IMG/VR virus record: IMGVR_UViG_3300043410_000391 | Span: 1 to 24,718 of that record | From: a virus | Strand: one strand, 5' to 3' | DNA: 24,718 nt | Part shown: positions 17,067 through 23,696 of the stretch, one piece after another | Layout: every line of letters starts with the position of its first letter | How positions within the stretch are numbered: the stretch's first letter is position 1 | The notes under the pieces: model-generated | Database searches by the model: none | The model's input: only the letters and a program-made list of their open reading frames with translations | Told to the model about the DNA's origin: nothing | Made by a program: the position numbers and the translations under genes

Positions 17067-18005
17067 CTATGCTCCATATTTCTGCTTATATCTCTGAAAT
17101 GCTGCATTTCGCTCATCAAGTGCGTTTGTGCCACCATTAACAGCCCTAGTTACTGCGAGAATATCACCCCATTTGTTTCCTCTATCTAGGTATGATTTTT
17201 CTCTTTGGAAATACCACAAACATGTTTGCGCGGCAATTTCCTTCGTCTCAACTAATTCTGGTTGAGATACCAAATCTTTACCTATAAATCTTCCTGCTCT
17301 ATTATAATTGTTTTTCCAAGTTAATTGGACATAACCCCTACCTTTATATTTTGCGCCATCACCGATTTGTGTATTTCCGTTCTGCGCTGCATCTCTTCTA
17401 CGATCTGGATCGTATCTTCTAAAATAGTCTGGAGGTCCCATTTCTCTTAGTGTTCTAAATCTGTCAGATTCTACATAACATTGAGCCATAATTGCGGCTT
17501 TACAAACTGGGCCCCAATTTCTAAATGCTCTAGGACCATTTTGGTCTAAGAATTGTTCCAAGTACGACTCTAATCCTGCGGCATTACCAGACGGAACAAC
17601 ATAGCTTCCTCCACTACTCTGATAATCTCCGCCTGGGTTAGTGGTATCTCCAGAAGTAGGATTACAGTTATTCTCACTTAGTCCACCAGGAACAGCGCCG
17701 ACTGTCCCAAAAATCATGGGATGTTGAGCGTCTGAGCCGTCAGCAAAAAATCCAATTACCCAAGTTCCAGTAACTACACCATTTGGTGAAGTACCGACAC
17801 CGCCAACTCCCGCACTGTTGATAGGCATAATGGGCATAGCCCAAGGCAAATCTCCAGTCGGAAGCATCTCGGTATCATCAACGTGATACCCCATAATTCT
17901 AACTCTACACCTGCCCATACGAAGTGGATCATCTCTGTCTTCCACAACACCAAACCACCAGTAAAACTGGGCAACATTATCAGTTGTTCTATTATCCATA
18001 GCCAT
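17067..18005 (-). CDS. 5: gp5-like baseplate hub lysozyme: OB fold plus GH19 glycosidase
   Basis: A 312-residue protein. Residues 12-105 are the gp5/VgrG-type OB fold ('FGVVEDRDDPLRMGRCRVRI', 'LPWAMPIMP', 'GTWVIGFFADGSDAQHPMIFG'). In T4 this domain binds the gp27 torus. Residues 106-142 are a Gly/Ser/Asn-rich linker. Residues 143-312 are a GH19 chitinase-like muramidase: 'AIMAQCYVESDRFRTLREMG' with the likely acid Glu179 and a second Glu188, then 'GDGAKYKGRGYVQLTWKNNY' at about 216-235. T4 gp5 carries a GH24-type lysozyme instead. There is no beta-helix: the protein ends after the enzyme, and the spike is the next gene. It lies 3 nt after the gp27-like gene, and its stop overlaps the alternative GTG of the spike. 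Expected role: local peptidoglycan cleavage during injection. Confidence 0.9.
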   Translation of the reverse strand: MAMDNRTTDNVAQFYWWFGVVEDRDDPLRMGRCRVRIMGYHVDDTEMLPTGDLPWAMPIMPINSAGVGGVGTSPNGVVTGTWVIGFFADGSDAQHPMIFGTVGAVPGGLSENNCNPTSGDTTNPGGDYQSSGGSYVVPSGNAAGLESYLEQFLDQNGPRAFRNWGPVCKAAIMAQCYVESDRFRTLREMGPPDYFRRYDPDRRRDAAQNGNTQIGDGAKYKGRGYVQLTWKNNYNRAGRFIGKDLVSQPELVETKEIAAQTCLWYFQREKSYLDRGNKWGDILAVTRAVNGGTNALDERNAAFQRYKQKYGA

Positions 18006-18008
18006 ATT

Positions 18009-19514
18009 TTAATTTCCAGTTTGTGTCGTTGGTGGAACAGTAGTTTGTGGCGTAGTTGAGGTAGTATTTGTACCCATCTGCGCTTCAGTAACCAATGCTG
18101 TTACCAAAGAATCCTTAGCTATTTCCATGTTCATCGTATGTCTAAGTTTTGTAATTTGATGATGAATTGCAGTTATAATATAAAATCCACTGATGTACTT
18201 ATCATAGAAATCTTCGTCTCTCATATCAACCGTCTTAGACTTAACGGATGGATATTTAAACTCAACAATTTTACCAACGTGCATATCTGTTCTTCCCGGA
18301 ACTTGAATGCTTAACTTTAATGTATTTACATCAAGAAATAAACTGTTTCTGTTTTGAACAAACATTTCTGGATGCAAATTCATAAGTTTGTCATCTTTAT
18401 TATCTGTTACACCCGGATGAATAGTTTTAATAAACATTTTACTGTTTGCCGATCTCATGATGTTTGGCGGAAATACAGTATTTAATTTTGCTCTAGCTTC
18501 ATCCTTTGCAAATTTTCCGTCAGTATTTTTTGAATAGTCTTCAATATGTGTATATGAGTCTGCCTCAATACCATGATCGTAAATATTTTGGGTAACCTCT
18601 TTCTTTACCATATCAAAGGTATATAACATACTCGTATAATGTCCAGTATCTTGTCCCTGAAGCATATCTAGTTGAGTTAAAAATTTTACCTTTTCAACTT
18701 TACCAAATGAAGATACCAGGGCAGCAAATGTATTTCTTTCTCCATGAGTTTTGGACATGTAGATATATGATCCACCAAAAGAACCAGCTTCCATTTGAGT
18801 AGAAATTAAATTCTCTATGGAAGTAAAATAAAACGAATGTAATGTCTCAAAGAATAAGAATGTTGGAGACTTACTTGTCCCACCAATACTTCTAGTAGCA
18901 ATATAATTTAAACACTGGAACGGAGTCCAAAAAGCTGGAACAAACGAAACATTTGATTCATGAGGAGTATCACCTACAACCAAAGCCGTCTTATCACCAT
19001 CTCCAGGAACAATAGTGCTAGTGAAATATCTTGGTTGAGCAATTCGCTCAGTATATATTTTCTCTACCAACTCATCTGTTCTACCTTCAATCTTTTCTGA
19101 TATAAAAGATACGTTGTCCATGGCAGCTTCAAGAGACATAAACTTTAATATATAAACTTGTTCTTTATCTCCGTTGGTAAGCATTCGGTTCTTTACGCCA
19201 TAGGTTACAAACGATTTTTGGATTTTAGATACGAAATCTATTCCCTCACTCGCTTGACCTGGAGTGGTACATTCAATAGAAACAATTTCATTTCCCATAA
19301 TGGGAATTGACGAAATTAAATTTATAGTATCTCTGAGTACAAGATCGCCATGTAATGCATTGCCAAATAAATCTTCGTAGATATTAATTTCAACAACAAA
19401 GTTTGTAATATCTGCCGATTGAGAGGCGCCCGTAATCCAAACTTGCTTGATGATTACGTCACCAGCATTTACTAAGCCTCCAATTACTGGACCTGGAGAA
19501 GAAGTTTCAGCCAT
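18009..19514 (-). CDS. 27: Baseplate hub protein, gp27-like
   Basis: A 501-residue protein directly before the gp5-like gene, matching the role of T4 gp27 (391 residues), the trimeric torus that holds gp5 and continues the tail tube. The N-terminus has the tube-like beta pattern 'VVEINIYEDLFGNALHGDLVLRD' (landmarks NIYEDLFGN and LHGDLVL, about residues 42-63). The middle includes 'PFQCLNYIATRSIG' and 'TFLFFETLHSFYFTSIENL' type segments characteristic of hub proteins. Residues 380-455 ('LDVNTLKLSIQVPGRTDMHVG' then 'SGFYIITAIHH') are beta-rich. The C-terminus is a Thr/Pro/Gln tail. It is separated by 3 nt from gp53 upstream and 3 nt from the gp5-like gene. The hub call is strong from fold-like motifs and context, though sequence identity with T4 gp27 would be low. 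Confidence 0.82.
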   Translation of the reverse strand: MAETSSPGPVIGGLVNAGDVIIKQVWITGASQSADITNFVVEINIYEDLFGNALHGDLVLRDTINLISSIPIMGNEIVSIECTTPGQASEGIDFVSKIQKSFVTYGVKNRMLTNGDKEQVYILKFMSLEAAMDNVSFISEKIEGRTDELVEKIYTERIAQPRYFTSTIVPGDGDKTALVVGDTPHESNVSFVPAFWTPFQCLNYIATRSIGGTSKSPTFLFFETLHSFYFTSIENLISTQMEAGSFGGSYIYMSKTHGERNTFAALVSSFGKVEKVKFLTQLDMLQGQDTGHYTSMLYTFDMVKKEVTQNIYDHGIEADSYTHIEDYSKNTDGKFAKDEARAKLNTVFPPNIMRSANSKMFIKTIHPGVTDNKDDKLMNLHPEMFVQNRNSLFLDVNTLKLSIQVPGRTDMHVGKIVEFKYPSVKSKTVDMRDEDFYDKYISGFYIITAIHHQITKLRHTMNMEIAKDSLVTALVTEAQMGTNTTSTTPQTTVPPTTQTGN

Positions 19515-19517
19515 AAA

Positions 19518-20015
19518 TTATCTTACAATTAGTTGATTATATAAAGAAACAAAATCGCTTAAATAAGCAGGATGTAACATTTGGATTTCTCGTTTAGCAT
19601 TATTTAAATCTTCTTCATATGAATAATTTGATATTGCAGTCTTTACACCATCAGTGTAATCTGCGTCAACAATTACACCCTCATCATTGATATAATGATG
19701 TGTTTCATATAAATTTTCTAATCCATCATATTTTAACTTGCAGTATTCAACAAGTTCGCGTTCGCTTTTTGGCCATTCTTCTCGCACATCTATAATATTA
19801 TTAACAACTAGAATTACCCAATGATAAAACGGATTTTCATAATACTTATGTGCAATTTGTTCTGGCGTAAAATTGTCTGGAATAGTTATTGTTTCTAGTA
19901 AAGTATAATCTTTCACACTAGTCTTGGCATAAACTCTACGAAAAATGTCGGTAACTAGTACAAAATTACCGTCAATATTTGCTAGTTGTTTTGGATATGA
20001 ATTAAAAAGAGACAT
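19518..20015 (-). CDS. 53: Baseplate wedge protein gp53
   Basis: A 165-residue protein of the gp53 family (T4 gp53 is 196 residues). gp53 clamps the wedges onto the hub by binding gp6, gp25 and neighbouring wedges. Visible marks are the N-terminal 'FNSYPKQLAN', 'DIFRRV' at about 24-29, and the LysM-like segment 'TPEQIAHKYYENPFYHWVI' (about 50-68) followed by 'NNIIDVREEWP', the best conserved part of the family. The C-terminal part is helical. Its ATG overlaps the stop of the gp48-like gene (TAATG), so translation is likely coupled. Confidence 0.92.
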   Translation of the reverse strand: MSLFNSYPKQLANIDGNFVLVTDIFRRVYAKTSVKDYTLLETITIPDNFTPEQIAHKYYENPFYHWVILVVNNIIDVREEWPKSERELVEYCKLKYDGLENLYETHHYINDEGVIVDADYTDGVKTAISNYSYEEDLNNAKREIQMLHPAYLSDFVSLYNQLIVR

Positions 20016-21154
20016 TAGAATCCTGCCTCCACTCTTTGAGTTGTAAGGGTTTCGAGTTCTGAGAACGATAGTTTTAATGTTGCTTCAGTTGGCATACCAT
20101 CTGTGCCTTGAAAGAACTGTAGTCCATCTCCACCATATTCAACTTCCATACCTACCAATGCACAGTTTGACATCTTTCTGATAAATGCATTCTCTCTTCC
20201 TTTATAATAAAGAACAATCAGAAATTCTGACGGATATACTAAATATAACCCATTATTTTTTGCAGTGGGGTGCATATGAACCGTAAAAGTTTTCAATATT
20301 CCATCTGAACCAAAAATCGATTCTGCTTCGGCTCTATTTTTTGGAGCAAATTTATATTCAAATGTGAATGTTCTAAAGTCCATATTTTTAAAGAGTTGCT
20401 CTTTATATGGATTTTCAACTTTCTTAGTTCCCGCTTCCATAGCAGCCTGCATTTTTGGTCCACCTAATGCTGCGGCAGCTTTTCGAATTCCATATACGCC
20501 TAAATCACCACCGCCTTCCATAATATTAGATAAACTACCAGACATATTTGTATTGCCGGCACCCATTGCGCCAACTAATGCACCAAGATCGGCAGTATCA
20601 TAATTTGCACTATATTTTTGAGAAATTGAATTGTGTATTCCTAAACAGATGCTTCTTGATCCAAACATTAAGGTATTTGCTTGCTCTTCATCAACAGCCT
20701 GGGCAGCAAGAGCGCCAGCAACACCTCCTGCGGCAGTTCCAGCAACAACTTGACCGGCAGCTCTTGCAATACTAGAAACCGCACCAGTAATTTTTCCTGT
20801 TGTTTTGCCACCCTTCTGAGTCATAATATCACTCAGCTTCATTCCACCAACGGCTGTTATTGAGGCTTCAAGTCCTTTTTCGGCGCCGGCGGCTGCCATT
20901 GCAGCAGTTACATGATTTGGATCCATTCGCATTTGACCAGATTGATCAAACTCTTTAGTGGAGCCTTGAAAGGAAGCAATTCCTTCCGTAGTAGCCCCAC
21001 GCCTTACGAGAGGAAAGAATGAAATCCAAGCAGGAAATTCGTCATTACCTAACTCAGCAGGATATCTAATAACTCTATTATCTGATGTTGAGGTAAGAGG
21101 TCTTTCGCCAATAACATTTGAACGATTAAACTTACCAGTATTTGTATTTGCCAT
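20015..21154 (-). CDS. 48: Tail tube initiator/baseplate cap protein, gp48-like (gp54 alternative)
   Basis: A 379-residue protein, close to T4 gp48 (364). gp48 and gp54 sit on the hub and nucleate tail tube polymerisation. The C-terminal third ('FRTFTFEYKFAPKNRAEAE', 'VYPSEFLIVLYYKG', 'FIRKMSNCALVGMEVEYGG', 'MPTEATLKLSFSELETLT') is the diagnostic part: the last beta strands and a Glu/Leu/Thr ending shared by gp48 and gp54. The N-terminus contains 'VIRYPAELGNDEFPAWISFF'. The middle (about 125-160) is an Ala/Gly-rich helical stretch with glycine zipper character, as in gp48. It is first in the leftward operon; a perfect late promoter octamer lies 39 nt upstream. I cannot decide firmly between gp48 and gp54 from sequence alone. 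Confidence 0.8.
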   Translation of the reverse strand: MANTNTGKFNRSNVIGERPLTSTSDNRVIRYPAELGNDEFPAWISFFPLVRRGATTEGIASFQGSTKEFDQSGQMRMDPNHVTAAMAAAGAEKGLEASITAVGGMKLSDIMTQKGGKTTGKITGAVSSIARAAGQVVAGTAAGGVAGALAAQAVDEEQANTLMFGSRSICLGIHNSISQKYSANYDTADLGALVGAMGAGNTNMSGSLSNIMEGGGDLGVYGIRKAAAALGGPKMQAAMEAGTKKVENPYKEQLFKNMDFRTFTFEYKFAPKNRAEAESIFGSDGILKTFTVHMHPTAKNNGLYLVYPSEFLIVLYYKGRENAFIRKMSNCALVGMEVEYGGDGLQFFQGTDGMPTEATLKLSFSELETLTTQRVEAGF

Positions 21155-21158
21155 GGGA

Positions 21159-21166
21159 AATAAATA
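21159..21166 (+). promoter_or_regulatory. Probable late promoter AATAAATA for the rightward operon
   Basis: It matches the T4 late element at seven of eight positions (the first T is A). It lies 34 nt upstream of the gp4 ATG and inside the leader of the opposing gp48-like gene. A first-base-relaxed form of the octamer is expected in marine T4-like phages. Expected transcription start is near 21172. Confidence 0.5.
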
Positions 21167-21192
21167 TCCTGATAGAACTTATGATCTTGGAT

Positions 21193-21200
21193 TATTTATA
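21193..21200 (-). promoter_or_regulatory. Late promoter TATAAATA for the leftward baseplate operon
   Basis: A perfect T4 late -10 octamer on the minus strand. The expected start of transcription is near 21187, giving a leader of about 32 nt to the gp48-like ATG. The octamer overlaps the first base of the gp4 start codon on the other strand. Confidence 0.7.
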
Positions 21201-21655
21201 TGACATATACAACAGGTACCCTAAGGGGATTCTATAAAGTAGAGAATCCTAAGAAATATCTAGGAAATATTGAAAATGTGGTCTTTAGATCCAGTTGGGA
21301 ACTAAAGTTTATGAAGTGGTGTGACAGTAATCCAAACATTCTAGAGTGGGGATCTGAAGAACTTGCAATACCGTATATCTCGCCAGTTGATAAAAGGGTG
21401 CATAGATATTTCGTAGATTTTTATATGAAGGTTAAAGATAATTCTGGTACGATTAGTAAGTATCTAGTTGAAATAAAACCATCTAAGTTTCTAGTTCCTC
21501 CAAAACAACCAAAAAGACAGACCAAACAATTCATCTCAGAGGTCGCAACCTATGCGACAAACCAGGCAAAGTGGAAATTTGCAGAGGAGTTTTGTAAGGA
21601 TCAGGGCTGGAAATTTATTGTGCTTACAGAAAAAGAACTGGGAATTGTTGCATAA
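21200..21655 (+). CDS. 4: Head completion protein gp4 (nuclease-like fold)
   Basis: A 151-residue protein, the same size as T4 gp4 (150). gp4 (also gp50) acts after DNA packaging to make heads competent for tail joining. The pattern is TnsA/PD-(D/E)XK-like: 'FRSSWELKFMKW' with Glu34, 'HRYFVDFYMKV' with Asp73, and 'YLVEIKPSK' with Glu91 and Lys93. The Asp-Glu-x-Lys set is intact, so a nuclease-type active site is preserved. A basic stretch (about 98-109) and 'YATNQAKWKFAEEFCKDQGW' complete the family pattern. It is first in the rightward operon. No clear Shine-Dalgarno precedes the ATG, and no better in-frame start is visible. Confidence 0.88.
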   Translation: MTYTTGTLRGFYKVENPKKYLGNIENVVFRSSWELKFMKWCDSNPNILEWGSEELAIPYISPVDKRVHRYFVDFYMKVKDNSGTISKYLVEIKPSKFLVPPKQPKRQTKQFISEVATYATNQAKWKFAEEFCKDQGWKFIVLTEKELGIVA

Positions 21656-21658
21656 ATA
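21651..21658 (+). promoter_or_regulatory. Possible late promoter CATAAATA
   Basis: A seven-of-eight match to TATAAATA overlapping the gp4 stop codon, 22 nt before the next ATG at 21680. A start near 21664 would leave a short leader containing GAGGA just before the ATG. Position and spacing fit a second late promoter, but the motif could be chance. Confidence 0.4.
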
Positions 21659-21679
21659 TAGAAAGCACAACGAGGATTT

Positions 21680-22252
21680 ATGGCCAATACTGTTTTTTCA
21701 CAATTAAGAACTAATGCGGGAGATAAAGACAGGTCTCTCCAATGGTACATGCGTAATGTAAGGGCAGTTGTTGGCGCAAAACTAAAGCCAGCAGAAACCC
21801 TTAAATCAGACATTGGAAAGCTGGTTACAAATATCGATGTGGGATCAATGTATCTTTATTACTATGATCCAAAAACAAAAGATTCTTTACCTTTTTATGA
21901 TACTTTTCCATTAGTGTTGCCCTTTTCGCCAGCTCCAGGTGGATTTTACGGCATGAATCTACACTATTTACCATATATGCTGAGGGCTAAGGTACTAGGC
22001 GAACTATTAAATTATACAGATAAAAACTTAACCGCAACAAGCAAAATCAAGATGTCTTATAATTTTCTTATGGGATTGTCTGTGGCAAATGAAATTAAAC
22101 CTTGCATCAAGCGATACCTAACGTCTCATGTAAAATCCAGGTTTATGGAAATTAACCCCACAGATTGGAAAGCTACTATATTTTTACCAGTAGAATCGTT
22201 TGTTGGAGCAACCAAAGAACAAGTATTCAGACACTCTAGAGGCATGATCTAA
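21680..22252 (+). CDS. Conserved phage protein of unknown function (after gp4)
   Basis: A 190-residue soluble protein without signal peptide, membrane segment or recognised catalytic motif. The most distinctive part is 'YLYYYDPKTKDSLPFYDTFP' followed by 'LVLPF' and 'GFYGMNLHYLPYMLRAKVL' (about residues 58-107), aromatic and proline-rich with a helical follow-up. The C-terminus has 'DWKATIFLPVESFVGATKEQVFRHSR'. I have the impression that this sequence type recurs in T4-like marine phages but cannot assign a function. In T4, gene 2 (DNA end protector) adjoins gene 4, so gp2-like is one positional guess; the length (190 against 274) does not help. The ATG is preceded by GAGGA. Its stop overlaps the next start (TAATG), so it is coupled to the tail-tube-fold gene. 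Confidence 0.8.
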   Translation: MANTVFSQLRTNAGDKDRSLQWYMRNVRAVVGAKLKPAETLKSDIGKLVTNIDVGSMYLYYYDPKTKDSLPFYDTFPLVLPFSPAPGGFYGMNLHYLPYMLRAKVLGELLNYTDKNLTATSKIKMSYNFLMGLSVANEIKPCIKRYLTSHVKSRFMEINPTDWKATIFLPVESFVGATKEQVFRHSRGMI

Positions 22253-22809
22253 TGTCCACTCCAGCATTTAATACAGACAATTTTAGATCCGAAATGGCAA
22301 CTAAAGATTTTGCCAGATCTCATAGATATGAGGTTCAGTTTTTTGCGCCTAGAATTGTGCAGACCGGAACAGAAGTCTTTAGACAATTCTCGTTATTTAC
22401 CGAAGATGCGTTGATTCCAGGAACACTCTTAGGAACAAAACCAATTCGACTAAACAACATGAATTATCAGAGAGCAACAGCCATTGATTTTAACGGCGAC
22501 TCTATTAGTTTTGGATTTGTTGTTGATTCCACCTGGTTGGTAAAAAATGTTTTTACAGATTGGATGGAAAAAATCGTAAATCCAATTGATAGAGAAGTTG
22601 CTTTTCCGGAAGACTACTATTCAGAAATCTTAATACATGCTCTGGATCAGAGTGATAATATTTTAGCGACTTGGAAACTATATGATGCATTTCCTAGATC
22701 AGTTGCACCCGTGCAAGTATCTTATGGAAATACTCAGATTGTGAGACTACCCGTGACTTTCACGTTTAGAAAGTGGACATTAGAATTTACAGCAAATGAT
22801 CATGACTAG
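22252..22809 (+). CDS. Tail-tube-fold protein (gp19/gp54-like)
   Basis: A 185-residue protein with the outline of the contractile-tail tube fold: 'DFARSHRYEVQFF' at about residues 19-31, a 'LIPGTLLG' turn (about 59-66), 'ISFGFVVDS' strand, 'VFTDWMEKI' helix (about 99-107), 'YSEILIHALDQ' strand, 'ATWKLYDAFPRSV' and a final 'VTFTFRKW'. T4 gp19 (163 residues) has the same succession, including the D-W helix and the terminal beta strand ending in W. Whether it is the main tube protein, a gp54-type initiator, or an extra tube-like subunit cannot be read here. Its place between the coupled upstream gene and gp26 suggests a role at the hub/tube junction. The start codon overlaps the preceding stop. 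Confidence 0.65.
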   Translation: MSTPAFNTDNFRSEMATKDFARSHRYEVQFFAPRIVQTGTEVFRQFSLFTEDALIPGTLLGTKPIRLNNMNYQRATAIDFNGDSISFGFVVDSTWLVKNVFTDWMEKIVNPIDREVAFPEDYYSEILIHALDQSDNILATWKLYDAFPRSVAPVQVSYGNTQIVRLPVTFTFRKWTLEFTANDHD

Positions 22810-22822
22810 AGGATAATATAAC

Positions 22823-23512
22823 ATGGCTTTACCTACATTAAATACCCCAACCTTTAAAGTTCCTGTATATTCACAGAACAAAAAGGAATACGATTTTAGA
22901 CCATTCTTAGTACGAGAAGAAAAAATTCTTCTAATGGCACAAGAGTCTGGTAATCCTAACGAGATGATTGAATCGATGCAGAATGCTATTACGTCATGCT
23001 CGGATGGCAAGGTAGACGGACATAAGTTGCCGTTTTTTGATTTGCAGAACATCTTCATTCAATTGAGAATCAATTCAATTGGTGCAGTAACAGATTTTGA
23101 GTTGATTTGTGGCGAATGCTCTAATCACACGCCAATAAAGTTGGATCTAAAAGAATTACAGTTAAAATTTGCGGAAGATCATAGCAATAAAGTTGCACTA
23201 ACTCCAGAAGTTGGAGTTATTATGAATTATCCAACAGCAAAAATTTTAACAGATACTACCACGCCAGCATTTGATATTGTTGTGGATTGTGTGGACAAAA
23301 TCTATAGCGGCGATGAAGTGTATGATGCTAAGGAAGAGGGTAGAGAAGAAGTTGTTAAATTTATTGAAAGTTTAACCAAAGAACAATTTGATATGATTAT
23401 TAAGTTCTTCGAAACTACGCCTAGAATTGAAAAAGTAGTAGAATATACTTGTGGAAAATGTAATACAGATAACGTAGTTTTAATTGACGGTATTGAAAAT
23501 TTTTTCGAATAG
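22823..23512 (+). CDS. 26: Baseplate hub assembly protein gp26 (tail assembly chaperone type)
   Basis: A 229-residue protein of the T4 gp26 family (T4 gp26 is 208). The N-terminus 'YDFRPFLVREEKILLMAQES' (about 23-42) and 'FFDLQNIFIQLRINSIG' (about 71-87) are the family hallmarks. Two CxxC knuckles, 'CGEC' at 96-99 and 'CGKC' at 210-213, suggest a zinc ribbon. gp26 is needed for hub assembly but is not a major virion part. GAGGA lies upstream of the ATG. The last codons read through a TTTTTTC heptamer before the TAG at 23510. From there a -1 shift would extend the protein by 61 residues into the next ORF, giving about 289 residues. It is followed by the tape-measure-like gene, as lambda G/T is followed by H. 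Confidence 0.9.
   Translation: MALPTLNTPTFKVPVYSQNKKEYDFRPFLVREEKILLMAQESGNPNEMIESMQNAITSCSDGKVDGHKLPFFDLQNIFIQLRINSIGAVTDFELICGECSNHTPIKLDLKELQLKFAEDHSNKVALTPEVGVIMNYPTAKILTDTTTPAFDIVVDCVDKIYSGDEVYDAKEEGREEVVKFIESLTKEQFDMIIKFFETTPRIEKVVEYTCGKCNTDNVVLIDGIENFFE
23500..23506 (+). promoter_or_regulatory. Programmed -1 frameshift slippery heptamer TTTTTTC
   Basis: In the gp26 frame this reads T TTT TTC (X XXY YYZ), a classical -1 slippery site, two codons before the TAG. After a -1 slip the next codons (CGA ATA GCC CTT TCT CAT GAT AAC TTG ATG) are open and continue into the small ORF that ends at 23691. Confidence 0.75.
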
Positions 23513-23620
23513 CCCTTTCTCATGATAACTTGATGAATTATTATAAGACCAACTTTGTTCTAATGCAAGAACACAAATATAGTTTGACAGAACTTGAAAA
23601 TATGATGCCATGGGAAAGGG
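23513..23620 (+). promoter_or_regulatory. Putative frameshift-stimulating RNA stem
   Basis: CCCTTTCTCATG (23513-23524) pairs with CATGGGAAAGGG (23609-23620) in 12 continuous base pairs, one of them G-U. The stem begins six nt after the slippery heptamer. The 84-nt loop contains a nested six-bp hairpin (TGTTCT 23556-23561 with AGAACA 23568-23573). Confidence 0.6.
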
Positions 23621-23691
23621 AAGTTTATGTGGGATTGCTTATGCAACACTTACACAAAAAAGCAGAAGATGCTAAAAAGTTAAATAGGTAA
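23533..23691 (+). CDS. Small -1-frame ORF: C-terminal extension of gp26 (gp51/gpT-like)
   Basis: Fifty-two codons from the ATG, ending in a TAA six nt before the tape-measure-like ATG. The encoded helices ('NYYKTNFVLMQEHKYSLTE', 'MMPWEREVYVGLLMQHL', then a Lys-rich end) resemble the second-frame domains of phage tail chaperones, with a WER(E)xY element. No Shine-Dalgarno precedes the ATG. The frame is open upstream to the gp26 slippery site, adding RIALSHDNL before the first Met. The best reading is that it is translated mainly as a -1 frameshift extension of gp26 (22823-23506 joined to 23506-23691). It occupies the place of T4 gene 51, between 26 and the tape measure, but is far smaller than T4 gp51 (249 residues as I recall it), so I do not assign that symbol. 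Confidence 0.72.
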   Translation: MNYYKTNFVLMQEHKYSLTELENMMPWEREVYVGLLMQHLHKKAEDAKKLNR

Positions 23692-23696
23692 TAAAA

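Noticed and set aside
17065-17067. GTG at 17067 as the spike start
   Set aside because: The ATG directly after it (17064) has a better spacing of seven nt from GGAG; the GTG would have only four. It cannot be fully excluded.
23533-23535. Independent initiation of the small ORF at its ATG
   Set aside because: No Shine-Dalgarno precedes it and its frame is open back to the gp26 slippery site, so frameshift fusion explains it better. Some re-initiation after the gp26 stop remains possible.
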